IMG/VR virus record: IMGVR_UViG_3300030012_001364
Coordinates: 1 to 34,224 of that record
DNA from: a virus
Length of the DNA stretch: 34,224 nt
Reading direction: 5' to 3' (one strand)
Shown: positions 7,013 through 13,125 of the stretch, piece by piece
How the letters are laid out: each line of letters starts with the position of its first letter
How positions within the stretch are numbered: the first letter of the stretch is position 1
Made by a program: the position numbers and the translations under genes
The notes under the pieces: model-generated
The model's input: the letters and a program-made list of their open reading frames with translations, nothing else
The model's database searches: none
Told to the model about the DNA's origin: nothing

Positions 7013-7792
7013 ATGAATGAACAAATAACATTATTAGACGGAACATCTTGGTATAAGGATGACATCATATCGAGAATGTATGATGATAAATTTTATTATG
7101 ATTATTTAGGAGAGGTTGCATTGTCTTCATCATCTGCTAAAAAAATGCTTACATCACCAAAACAGTTTGCTAACAAAGAAAGCCTAAACAATGTTCCAGC
7201 AATTAGAGATGGAAAGCTGTTTCACATGATGGTTTTAGAGGAACATAAAATAGATGACAATTATCTTTTTATAGATAGCTCGACTAGAACTACAAATAAA
7301 TTCAAAGAACTAGCTGGAGCTAATCCACATAAAGAGGTCATACTAACAAAAGAATATAAGGCATTAAAAACTTTACAGTCTAGCTTAAATAAAAATATAG
7401 AAGTAAGTGAGATGCTTAGAGGGGGTCAATCAGAGGTTCCACAAATATCAAATATATTTGGCTATCCGTTTCGTGGTAAAGCTGATTACTATAAAGAAGA
7501 TACTGTAATAGATTTAAAGACTACTTCCAGGCTTGACAATTGGCTATGGACTGCAAAAAATGTTTGGCATTATGACCTACAATGCTTTATATATAGTAAG
7601 CTTTTTAACGTACAAAACTTCTATTTTGTAGTTATAGAGAAAGGAACAGGTGAGATAGGGATATTTGATATAAGTAAAGAGTCAATGGAGAGAGCAGGTC
7701 ATAAACTTAAAAAGGTTTGTAAACTATATGAAGAGTATTTCATCAGAAAAACAAAAGACCCAAATGAATACGTTACAAGAGGTACCTTATGA
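7013..7792 (+). CDS. RecE-like / PD-(D/E)XK exonuclease
   Basis: A 259-residue protein. LSSSSAKKMLTSPKQFA near the start and IRDGKLFHMMVLE (about 64-76) are typical of RecE/exodeoxyribonuclease VIII-like phage nucleases. The catalytic core is FRGKADYYKEDTVIDLKTT with Asp158 and Asp167-x-Lys169, followed by WHYDLQCFIYSKLF (Gln190). It would resect dsDNA ends 5' to 3' to feed the ERF annealing protein. The ATG at 7013 is chosen; a TTG at 6986 would add nine unremarkable residues. It sits between the DUF5664-like gene and small unknown genes in the same run. Confidence 0.8.
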   Translation: MNEQITLLDGTSWYKDDIISRMYDDKFYYDYLGEVALSSSSAKKMLTSPKQFANKESLNNVPAIRDGKLFHMMVLEEHKIDDNYLFIDSSTRTTNKFKELAGANPHKEVILTKEYKALKTLQSSLNKNIEVSEMLRGGQSEVPQISNIFGYPFRGKADYYKEDTVIDLKTTSRLDNWLWTAKNVWHYDLQCFIYSKLFNVQNFYFVVIEKGTGEIGIFDISKESMERAGHKLKKVCKLYEEYFIRKTKDPNEYVTRGTL

Positions 7793-8012
7793 TGTTTACA
7801 GGCAAAGAATAGAAAACGCTTACTATTTGACGCTGGTCGATATTTTAATGGGAGTACCAGAGAGTGAAATAGTTTTAGATATAAATGATTACATTGAATC
7901 TGAAATGTACGAAAATTGTGCAGGAATAGAAAAAGCTATAAATTTTGCTAGAGACAAAACTTATAGTGAAATACAAAAAGAGGTTTTATTATTAAAAGAT
8001 AAGTATGAATAA
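7764..8012 (+). CDS. Small acidic hypothetical protein
   Basis: An 82-residue protein starting MNTLQEVPYDVYRQRIENAY, predicted helical, not recognised. The ATG at 7764 overlaps the nuclease gene by 29 nt; an ATG at 7728 would give a 65-nt overlap and is less likely. It overlaps the next gene by 8 nt. It has no motifs beyond a Glu- and Asp-rich middle (GVPESEIVLDINDYIESEMYE, split over about 38-58). Its position suggests a role in DNA metabolism, but nothing in the sequence shows one. Confidence 0.55.
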   Translation: MNTLQEVPYDVYRQRIENAYYLTLVDILMGVPESEIVLDINDYIESEMYENCAGIEKAINFARDKTYSEIQKEVLLLKDKYE

Positions 8013-8394
8013 AATAACATTAGAATCTATTGTTGAAAAAGTAAATAGACATCTTGACATTGACATTAGAAAAAAGAATAGAGTTAGAGAGTATGTTTAT
8101 GGTAGAGTAATATACTATAAATTAGCCAGAGATTTAACTCAACATACACTTAAAAAAATTGGTAAAGAAGTTTTTAAAGACCATGCTTCTGTAAATGTTG
8201 GGTTAAAAAACTTTGAGTCTATGCTTTTTTATAAAGATAATTTCTACGCTACATATTTAGAAATTAAAGCTGATTATGACAACCATGCTATGTCTGATTC
8301 CTATATTAAGAATCCAGACACTTATTGGAAAAGAAAATATTATGCTTTAAAAAGAGAGATTGCGTCATTGAAGGATGAGAAGAAGGTCACCTAA
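8005..8394 (+). CDS. DnaA domain IV-like helix-turn-helix protein
   Basis: A 129-residue protein. Residues about 22-72 (RKKNRVREYVYGRVIYYKLARDL, then TLKKIGKEVF-KDHASVNVGLKNFE) follow the pattern of the DnaA DNA-binding domain (Bac_DnaA_C / Trp-repressor-like), including the DH-x-S/T-V signature of the recognition helix. No AAA+ domain is present, so it cannot be a complete initiator. It may bind phage origin sites or DnaA boxes to load or compete with host DnaA, or act as a regulator. The C-terminus is a short charged helix. It overlaps its neighbours by 8 and 20 nt. Confidence 0.6.
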   Translation: MNKITLESIVEKVNRHLDIDIRKKNRVREYVYGRVIYYKLARDLTQHTLKKIGKEVFKDHASVNVGLKNFESMLFYKDNFYATYLEIKADYDNHAMSDSYIKNPDTYWKRKYYALKREIASLKDEKKVT

Positions 8395-8665
8395 AGAAAT
8401 AGATGAATATAAAAAGAAATGGAGCTTATATCCATATAATACAAGATACAATCAAAGCCATGCTAAATGGTGCATTGATAATGGCTATAGGATTTATAGG
8501 GAACCTGTTGGGTCTTGCAGTCCTGTTTGTCATCAATTTAAAATCATTGTTGAGAAAGATGGAATTAAAAAAAGTGGCAGCAAAATATATGGAAGAAAAG
8601 AGATAGGTGATGCAATTTGGGATGCAATCAGTTATATATATATAAACTATGGGAAGAAAACCTAA
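8375..8665 (+). CDS. Small basic hypothetical protein
   Basis: A 96-residue protein with a basic start (MRRRSPKEIDEYKKKWSLYP) and pairs of Cys and His in the middle (ESCSP-like SCSPVCHQF at about 47-55), then KSGSKIYGRKEIGDAIWDAI. CSPVCH could be half of a metal site. No family is recognised. It overlaps the DnaA-like gene by 20 nt and the small terminase gene by 17 nt. This frame is preferred over the shorter ORF at 8403 in another frame because of these overlaps. Confidence 0.5.
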   Translation: MRRRSPKEIDEYKKKWSLYPYNTRYNQSHAKWCIDNGYRIYREPVGSCSPVCHQFKIIVEKDGIKKSGSKIYGRKEIGDAIWDAISYIYINYGKKT

Positions 8666-9044
8666 ACAATATAAGTATGTCAAAGAAAATGATGGACGAA
8701 GAAACAATGGACGAAAGCAGGGCGTTAGAAACGTGCCTGTTGTACGACCCACATCTTCTGCTGCTATTAACAATGCCAAACGAAAACGAGTCGGAATCTA
8801 CGCTCTTAACGCAATGGCAAAAGTATTTGGAAGCGAAGAAGAAGCTTGGGAATCATTAGCAGAACAAGCAAAACAATCCTTCCCTCATCTTAAATTACTC
8901 TTTGAATATAAATATGGTAAGCCACTTGATAAGCCTGAAGAGAAACAACAAAAGGTAAATATCAATATTAAGAATCTATTTACTGGTAGTCAAGAAGAAG
9001 ATAATACAATAGAGCTTGATAATGAAGAAGCCAGTTCTGAATAA
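8649..9044 (+). CDS. terS: Putative small terminase subunit
   Basis: A 131-residue protein directly upstream of the large terminase with a 23-nt overlap. It has a very basic N-terminus (MGRKPKQYKY, KENDGRRNNGRKQG), a helical middle (AMAKVFGSEEEAWESLAEQAKQSFPHLKLLFEYKYGKP) and an acidic end. A KYGKP-type segment before a charged tail is common in small terminase-like proteins of Bacteroidota phages. Such proteins recognise phage DNA and present it to the motor. The assignment rests mainly on position and general shape. Confidence 0.55.
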   Translation: MGRKPKQYKYVKENDGRRNNGRKQGVRNVPVVRPTSSAAINNAKRKRVGIYALNAMAKVFGSEEEAWESLAEQAKQSFPHLKLLFEYKYGKPLDKPEEKQQKVNINIKNLFTGSQEEDNTIELDNEEASSE

Positions 9045-10227
9045 AAAATATAATGCACTTGGTAATGACACAAGATACTTTGTTATTACTGGAGGTAGAG
9101 GAAGTGGTAAATCATTCGCTATAACCACCTTTTTAGCCTTTCTAACGTTTGAACAGGGTCATAAGATACTATTCACTAGGTACACTATGATAAGTGCTGC
9201 AAATTCGATTATTCCAGAGTTTCTTGAAAAGCTACAATTATATGATATTGTTGAACACTTTAGGATTACTAAGGATGAAATATTAAATATCAGTACAGGA
9301 AGCTCAATACTATTTAAAGGTATTCGTACATCAGCAGGAAATCAAACGGCAGCTCTGAAGTCTATTAGTGGTATTACAACCTGGGTGCTTGATGAAGCAG
9401 AGGAACTTATAAAGGAAGAGGACTTTGATAAGATAGACCAGTCAGTCAGAGCTAAGAACAAACCTAATAGGGTTATTATGGTTCTGAACCCAGCAACAAA
9501 GGAGCATTGGCTATATCAGAGGTTCTTCATAGGCAAAGGAGTTAATGCAGGATTTAACGGTATGAAAGATATTGTAACTTACATTCATACAACATTTAAA
9601 GATAACATAGATAATTTGTCAGAGTCTTTTCTTTTACAGCTAGAAGACATTAGACGCAGAAGACCAGACAGATATAATCATCAGATACTTGGTGGATGGT
9701 TAGACAAAGCAGAAGGAGTTGTATTTAATAACTGGAAGGTTGGACCATTTGATGAGAGTGCTGAATTTATCTTTGGTCAAGACTTTGGGTTTTCTGTGGA
9801 CCCTACAACTTTAATAAAAGTAGCAATAAATAGAGACAGAAAAAAAATGTGGATAAAAACCATGTTTGCAAAGCCTGGATTATCTACTAAAGACATAGGA
9901 GAACTTAATAGGCGTTACGCAGAAGATAATCTAATTATATGTGATAATGCAGAACCAAGACTTATATCAGAACTTCAGGAGTATTGTAATATAAAGCCGA
10001 CCATTAAACGCAAAGGGTCTATTTTGTCAGGGATTGCCCTTGTTCAGGATTATGATTTAATAATTGATGCTGATAGTATAGAGCTGATAAAAGAGCTGAA
10101 TAATTATGTTTGGCATGAGAGGAACGAAAAACCTGTTGACAAATGGAACCATCAGCTAGACGCACTTCGATACTCTGCACAATATTTCCTCGCCAACGCA
10201 AATAAAGGCGTTTATGTAATAAGGTAG
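9022..10227 (+). CDS. terL: Large terminase subunit (PBSX-type TerL)
   Basis: About 401 residues, normal length for PBSX/T4-type TerL. ATPase half: Walker A GGRGSGKS (about 24-31), coupling region, and Walker B TWVLDEAEEL (about 121-130) with catalytic Glu. Nuclease half: FGQDFGFSVDPTTL (Asp near 255), NLIICDNAEPRLISEL (Asp near 309) and DKWNHQLDALRYSAQYF (Asp near 381), the three acidic residues of the RNase H-like fold. It cuts and translocates DNA into the capsid through the portal encoded at 30382. The ATG at 9022 is preferred to a TTG at 9016. The distance from the head genes is unusual. Confidence 0.95.
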   Translation: MKKPVLNKKYNALGNDTRYFVITGGRGSGKSFAITTFLAFLTFEQGHKILFTRYTMISAANSIIPEFLEKLQLYDIVEHFRITKDEILNISTGSSILFKGIRTSAGNQTAALKSISGITTWVLDEAEELIKEEDFDKIDQSVRAKNKPNRVIMVLNPATKEHWLYQRFFIGKGVNAGFNGMKDIVTYIHTTFKDNIDNLSESFLLQLEDIRRRRPDRYNHQILGGWLDKAEGVVFNNWKVGPFDESAEFIFGQDFGFSVDPTTLIKVAINRDRKKMWIKTMFAKPGLSTKDIGELNRRYAEDNLIICDNAEPRLISELQEYCNIKPTIKRKGSILSGIALVQDYDLIIDADSIELIKELNNYVWHERNEKPVDKWNHQLDALRYSAQYFLANANKGVYVIR

Positions 10228-10394
10228 TCATTAAACGCAGTAGGTATTATATAATCGTTAAACGCAATAGGTCTAGGCAATGCTATCTCAACATAAAGAA
10301 ATGTGATTCCATACACAAACAAAAATGTTAATGTTACAAAAGCAAAAGCCAAACAAATAATTAAAAGCATTTCCATCCACGTTTCCTTGCTCAT
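10212..10394 (-). CDS. Possible minus-strand small membrane protein
   Basis: On the minus strand an ATG at 10394 opens a 60-residue ORF with one strong hydrophobic helix (EMLLIICLAFAFVTLTFLF) after MSKETW. It would be the only minus-strand gene. It ends inside the terL 3' end, and its last 20 residues are translations of the 14-bp motif copies. AT-rich DNA often yields such hydrophobic chance ORFs, so this is weak. If real, it is convergent with terL. Confidence 0.22.
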   Translation of the reverse strand: MSKETWMEMLLIICLAFAFVTLTFLFVYGITFLYVEIALPRPIAFNDYIIPTAFNDYLIT

Positions 10395-10440
10395 TAAACG
10401 CAGTAGGGCTTGTTGATACCTGACTCTTAAACGCAGTAGG
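10231..10440 (+). repeat. Cluster A of the 14-bp motif TTAAACGCAGTAGG (4 copies)
   Basis: Copies at 10231-10244, 10258-10271 (one change, GCAATAGG), 10394-10407 and 10427-10440, all in the same orientation, with irregular spacers of 13, 122 and 19 nt. They lie in the gap before the promoter of the unknown cassette. The irregular spacing argues against a CRISPR array and in favour of protein or RNA binding sites. Confidence 0.8.
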
Positions 10441-10481
10441 GTTATTTTATTTGGCATATTCATAAAACAAAGATAGTGAAA

Positions 10482-10500
10482 TTTTAACAAAATTTTAACA
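10482..10500 (+). promoter_or_regulatory. Phased TTAACA box pair (operator-like)
   Basis: TTTTAACAAAATTTTAACA contains two TTAACA units 11 bp apart, one helical turn, immediately upstream of the -33 element of the promoter at 10514. The same arrangement recurs at 13005-13031 and inverted at 12745-12761 and 12865-12881. Confidence 0.5.
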
Positions 10501-10513
10501 TATTTTTTTATTA

Positions 10514-10540
10514 TTGTCAGAGAAAATTAAATTAATATTG
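10514..10540 (+). promoter_or_regulatory. Predicted promoter for the 461-residue gene
   Basis: TTG at 10514-10516 and TAATATTG at 10533-10540 (one mismatch to TAnnTTTG), 16 nt apart. Expected transcription starts about 12-14 nt before the ATG at 10560. Confidence 0.5.
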
Positions 10541-10559
10541 CACCATAAATTTTTATAAT

Positions 10560-11945
10560 ATGAATAATAATTATGAACACAAATTACAGGAGTTAGATAG
10601 TAAAATATCTGACGTAGAAACTAGCATTAATAAGATTAATAAGCTAGAATTAGATAAGCAAAAAAAGAATATTAAGAAACTTTATAAAGCTTATTTAAGT
10701 GAATTAGATTCTTTGACTGAACGTCAAGAATTTGAAGATGGTAATATTTTGGTATGGGACACTAGATTTAAAAAGTTCTGGAGATGTCCAGAGATTACAG
10801 AATATGATTCTGTTAGAAATGTACTCGCTACTATGCCAGATTCTCAAAAAGATGAATTACTTCCCATAGTAGAATCAAAATCTGGTAGTGAAATAACATA
10901 CCAAGAATTTGAGAATTTTTATACTGAAGGATATTCACAGGATTCACACACTTTATTTTTCTATTTGTTTGACAGAGATTTATACGAAGATAGCATTAGA
11001 TGGAGGTATATAAAAGAAAATTCTTGCGGTATGGCAGAGTCTTTTGTAAAACATATATTTAGTGATATTAGGTCTAGTTGCGAAAATGAAGTAACAGGGG
11101 CTTATCTAATGTATCAGATTCAGTATGAATATGGTCAAAATACTCATGACTTTGAAAATGCTTTTAAAGGACTTTATAATTATAAGCTAGAATTTGGTAA
11201 TAGGTTTTATACTCATTATTCCTCACGCAGTACTGATTATACAATTGATTACATTAAGATTGCGAATGACTTATTAGTACATAATAGGCTTTTGTTACAT
11301 AGTTCAAATTTTGTAGTAATGACAAATGAGTTTGCTAATAAAACTGATGTATCTTATTTTCCTAACACTTCAGATTTAACAGATGAACTGAATGAACTGA
11401 AGAGACAAAGGAGAATTAATTACAGACAGATGTTATATAACAAAGTAGATTCTACTATAATTAAACCTTTAAATACAAATACTATTGAAAAAATGGTAGA
11501 GAGAGGTTATAATCATGGTAAAATGAATAGTTGGAGAATTTTTGACGTTAACCAGAATGACTCAATTCGTGGAGTAACAAAGGTTGATGTACTCAAACGA
11601 TTAGAGAGTAAGGTCAAACTAAGAATATGGATTGATAAGTATTTTTATGTATCTAACAATAAGTTAATTACAAGTAAGATAGGAGACGCTAAGCAGGTTC
11701 TTATACCTATGTATATTGATAAGTTAGTTGACCCTAGATTGTACTTAGATTTCTTACAGGGTTATAATGCGAAAGTTGAAGAGTTTGGATTTCTTGATAC
11801 TAATAAGTATGGTGACTTTAAATTTGACAATTATGATTATTACAATTTAAGTCAAACCTACAAAGTTGATAATTGGAAATGGAATTTCCCAGCAGAGGTT
11901 CTGGATTCTTATGATACTTCAGAGTTAACATTAACTGCGTGGTAA
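10560..11945 (+). CDS. Unknown 461-residue protein
   Basis: Not recognised. The N-terminus (about 1-60) is a coiled coil (LQELDSKISDVETSINKINK, then LELDKQKKNIKKLYKAYLSELD). The rest is rich in Tyr, Asp, Asn and Phe, with aromatic clusters such as HTLFFYLFDRDLYEDSIRWRY and NWKWNFPAEVL. There is no Walker motif, metal cluster, signal peptide or membrane span that I can see. It is the largest gene outside the known modules, has its own promoter and is followed by three small genes in tight coupling. It lies in an accessory slot between terminase and tail genes, so a host-takeover or anti-defence role is possible but not shown. Confidence 0.75.
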   Translation: MNNNYEHKLQELDSKISDVETSINKINKLELDKQKKNIKKLYKAYLSELDSLTERQEFEDGNILVWDTRFKKFWRCPEITEYDSVRNVLATMPDSQKDELLPIVESKSGSEITYQEFENFYTEGYSQDSHTLFFYLFDRDLYEDSIRWRYIKENSCGMAESFVKHIFSDIRSSCENEVTGAYLMYQIQYEYGQNTHDFENAFKGLYNYKLEFGNRFYTHYSSRSTDYTIDYIKIANDLLVHNRLLLHSSNFVVMTNEFANKTDVSYFPNTSDLTDELNELKRQRRINYRQMLYNKVDSTIIKPLNTNTIEKMVERGYNHGKMNSWRIFDVNQNDSIRGVTKVDVLKRLESKVKLRIWIDKYFYVSNNKLITSKIGDAKQVLIPMYIDKLVDPRLYLDFLQGYNAKVEEFGFLDTNKYGDFKFDNYDYYNLSQTYKVDNWKWNFPAEVLDSYDTSELTLTAW

Positions 11946-12178
11946 TGAAAAAGAAGTATAGCAGAGTTATAGACTTTTATAATGAAACTGACCAGCATCA
12001 GAAATTATATTTTCTGATGTTGTGTTCAGAGATGATAACGATTCCTATATACGAGGGAGATGAGGTGGTTGTTTATGGATTGGACCAAGAAGCACCTGTT
12101 TGCCCAAATGGAATTATGTTACAATTAAACACAGAGCAATTTAGCTCTAAGCAAGAAGAGAAACTTAATACAGATTAA
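11945..12178 (+). CDS. Small hypothetical protein
   Basis: A 77-residue protein starting MKKKYSRVIDFYNETDQHQK. The ATG at 11945 overlaps the previous TAA (TAATG) and is preferred to a GTG at 11939. The middle looks like a small beta domain (ITIPIYEGDEVVVYGLD), the end is acidic. It is not recognised. It is translationally coupled to the unknown 461-residue gene, so the two may act together. Confidence 0.6.
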   Translation: MKKKYSRVIDFYNETDQHQKLYFLMLCSEMITIPIYEGDEVVVYGLDQEAPVCPNGIMLQLNTEQFSSKQEEKLNTD

Positions 12179-12181
12179 TAT

Positions 12182-12415
12182 ATGAATAAAAAAGATAAGG
12201 AGACTTTAAAGAAGCATATCATAATTAAGTATGCTGAAGAGTTGTTTGATTCATTAAACTTTGTAGATTATACAATTTACAAATTAAGTGGTTCTAAGGA
12301 AGACAGAATGTTTTTATTAGATTTAGAGTCGGACAGAGAGTTGACTGCAGAAGAGTACGCAGATATGTCAAATAAGATATTTGATGAGTTCTGTCATGTA
12401 GTCAAAGATTATTAA
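12182..12415 (+). CDS. Small acidic hypothetical protein
   Basis: A 77-residue, helical, acidic protein (MNKKDKETLKKHIIIKYAEE, later LLDLESDRELTAEEYADMSN). It starts 3 nt after the previous stop. Its stop codon lies inside a TTAAACATAGTACG motif. No family is recognised. Similar size, acidity and layout to the next gene suggest the two may be distant relatives, though I cannot align them convincingly. Confidence 0.6.
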   Translation: MNKKDKETLKKHIIIKYAEELFDSLNFVDYTIYKLSGSKEDRMFLLDLESDRELTAEEYADMSNKIFDEFCHVVKDY

Positions 12416-12427
12416 ACATAGTACGAT

Positions 12428-12622
12428 ATGAATAGAGAACAAATTTCAGAAATAGCTTCAGATATTTACTTTTATTTTATAGATGAAATAACTGAACACA
12501 AAGTTTTATATGATGACTTTATAATTCATTATGAAGATTATTCAGAAAACACCGATAGAGGTAGTGAATTATTTTATCGAATTGAAGATAAACTAATGGA
12601 AAAGTTTGGAACAGATTCTTAA
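12428..12622 (+). CDS. Small, highly acidic hypothetical protein
   Basis: A 64-residue protein with about 17 Asp/Glu against about 6 Lys/Arg, rich in Tyr, Phe and Ile (for example DIYFYFIDEIT and DDFIIHYEDYSEN). Small, strongly acidic phage proteins of this kind are sometimes DNA mimics that block host DNA-binding enzymes; here that is only a suggestion from composition. A TTAAACATAGTACG motif lies 2 nt before the ATG, and another starts at the stop codon. Confidence 0.6.
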   Translation: MNREQISEIASDIYFYFIDEITEHKVLYDDFIIHYEDYSENTDRGSELFYRIEDKLMEKFGTDS

Positions 12623-12721
12623 ACATAGTAGGTTAATTCTTAAACGCAGTAGGTAGATTTATTTCTGCCTGTTGCGTTTTTCTTAAACGCAGTAGGTTTG
12701 GTTACTCTTAAACGCAGTAGG
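12619..12721 (+). repeat. Cluster B of the 14-bp motif (4 copies)
   Basis: Copies at 12619-12632 (ATAGTAGG form), 12640-12653, 12683-12696 and 12708-12721, all + orientation, with spacers of 7, 29 and 11 nt. A fifth copy, TTAAACATAGTACG, is at 12412-12425. The third copy pairs with an inverted copy at 12668-12681 to make a hairpin. Confidence 0.8.
12668..12696 (+). other. Hairpin formed by inverted motif copies
   Basis: CCTGTTGCGTTT (12668-12679) pairs with AAACGCAGTAGG (12685-12696) through a 5-nt loop, 12 pairs including two adjacent G-U wobbles. It is followed by TTTGG, too short a T-run for a confident terminator. It may be a transcript-end or RNA-protein signal. Confidence 0.5.
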
Positions 12722-12744
12722 TTAAAATCAGAGAAATTGCCAAA

Positions 12745-12761
12745 TGTTAAAGTTTTGTTAA
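12745..12761 (-). promoter_or_regulatory. Inverted phased TGTTAA box pair
   Basis: TGTTAA at 12745-12750 and 12756-12761, 11 bp apart; the reverse complement matches the TTAACA pair at 10482-10500. Confidence 0.4.
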
Positions 12762-12814
12762 AGTGGTCAAAATGTTTGGTAGTTAGAAAATAATTTTGCA
12801 TAGGAATTTTTGGG

Positions 12815-12841
12815 TTGAAAAGATGCGAAATTATATTTTTG
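12815..12841 (+). promoter_or_regulatory. Predicted promoter in the non-coding region
   Basis: TTG at 12815-12817 and a perfect TAnnTTTG (TATTTTTG, 12834-12841), 16 nt apart, the same spacing as the promoter at 10514. It would transcribe a long leader through the parS-like site into the small-gene run starting at 13126. Confidence 0.45.
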
Positions 12842-12864
12842 ATTTGTCAATTTCTAATTAAAAA

Positions 12865-12881
12865 CGTTAAAGTTTTGTTAA
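12865..12881 (-). promoter_or_regulatory. Inverted phased GTTAA box pair
   Basis: CGTTAA at 12865-12870 and TGTTAA at 12876-12881, 11 bp apart, just downstream of the predicted promoter at 12815-12841. This is where a repressor would be expected to act. Confidence 0.4.
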
Positions 12882-13004
12882 AATATAGCTCATGCTCTCT
12901 AAGGCATTTAGAAGCGTTTTAATGAACTTTAATCTCTTTTTGGTATCCTACTATTAAAAAGATGAGAACTGAGCAAATCGTTGTCAGCCCTTTAATAGCA
13001 AGGC

Positions 13005-13031
13005 TTAACAAATTTTAACAAAGTTTTAACA
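13005..13031 (+). promoter_or_regulatory. Three phased TTAACA boxes
   Basis: TTAACA at 13005, 13015 and 13026 (periods 10 and 11 bp), followed by a T-run and TATTGTTGTAG as at the 10514 promoter. A weak -7 element (TATAATTTC, 13061-13069) follows. Confidence 0.45.
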
Positions 13032-13090
13032 TTTTTTATTGTTGTAGAAACTAGCGTTTTTATAATTTCATGGCATGGAATTGATTAATC

Positions 13091-13106
13091 TGTTCCACGT
13101 GAAACA
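13091..13106. promoter_or_regulatory. parS: parS-consensus site (TGTTNCACGTGAAACA)
   Basis: The 16 bases TGTTCCACGTGAAACA match the conserved bacterial parS consensus at every fixed position; the one degenerate base breaks the palindrome. Chromosomal ParB (Spo0J) binds this sequence and spreads as a CTPase clamp. A chance match of 15 fixed bases in 34 kb is very unlikely. No parA or parB gene is present in the window, so any use would rely on host ParB. Confidence 0.75.
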
Positions 13107-13125
13107 AAAAATAATATAAACTAAT

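Larger units (their letters stand above)
10228..10559. other. Non-coding / regulatory region between terL and the 461-residue gene
   Basis: 332 nt without a convincing + strand gene. It holds four TTAAACGCARTAGG motifs (10231, 10258, 10394, 10427), a possible minus-strand membrane ORF, a pair of TTTTAACA boxes (10482-10500) and a Bacteroidota-type promoter (10514-10540) for the gene at 10560. Confidence 0.6.
12623..13125. other. 500-nt non-coding region: candidate origin / control / partition region
   Basis: No convincing gene on either strand. It is AT-rich and holds cluster B of the 14-bp motif, a hairpin (12668-12696), inverted TGTTAA box pairs (12745-12761, 12865-12881), a promoter-like sequence (12815-12841), a TTAACA triple (13005-13031) and a parS-consensus site (13091-13106). 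This density of sites fits an origin or master control region, but no DnaA box was found. Confidence 0.55.

Noticed and set aside
8403-8606. 67-residue hydrophobic ORF in another frame
   Set aside because: Overlaps the 8375-8665 gene completely; the latter is better coupled to its neighbours.
10014-10027. TTAAACGCAAAGGG inside terL
   Set aside because: Within a conserved coding region of the nuclease domain; probably coincidental.
10231-10440. CRISPR-like array
   Set aside because: Repeats are only 14 bp, spacers vary from 13 to 122 nt, and no cas genes are present.
10231-12721. Integron attC sites flanking a gene cassette
   Set aside because: Copies lack the paired inverse-core and core sites (RYYYAAC / GTTRRRY) and mostly do not fold; no integrase is present.
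12775-12798. Promoter TTTG (12775) with perfect TAATTTTG (12791)
   Set aside because: The spacing of 12 nt is too short for the Bacteroidota -33/-7 pattern; 12815-12841 is better.
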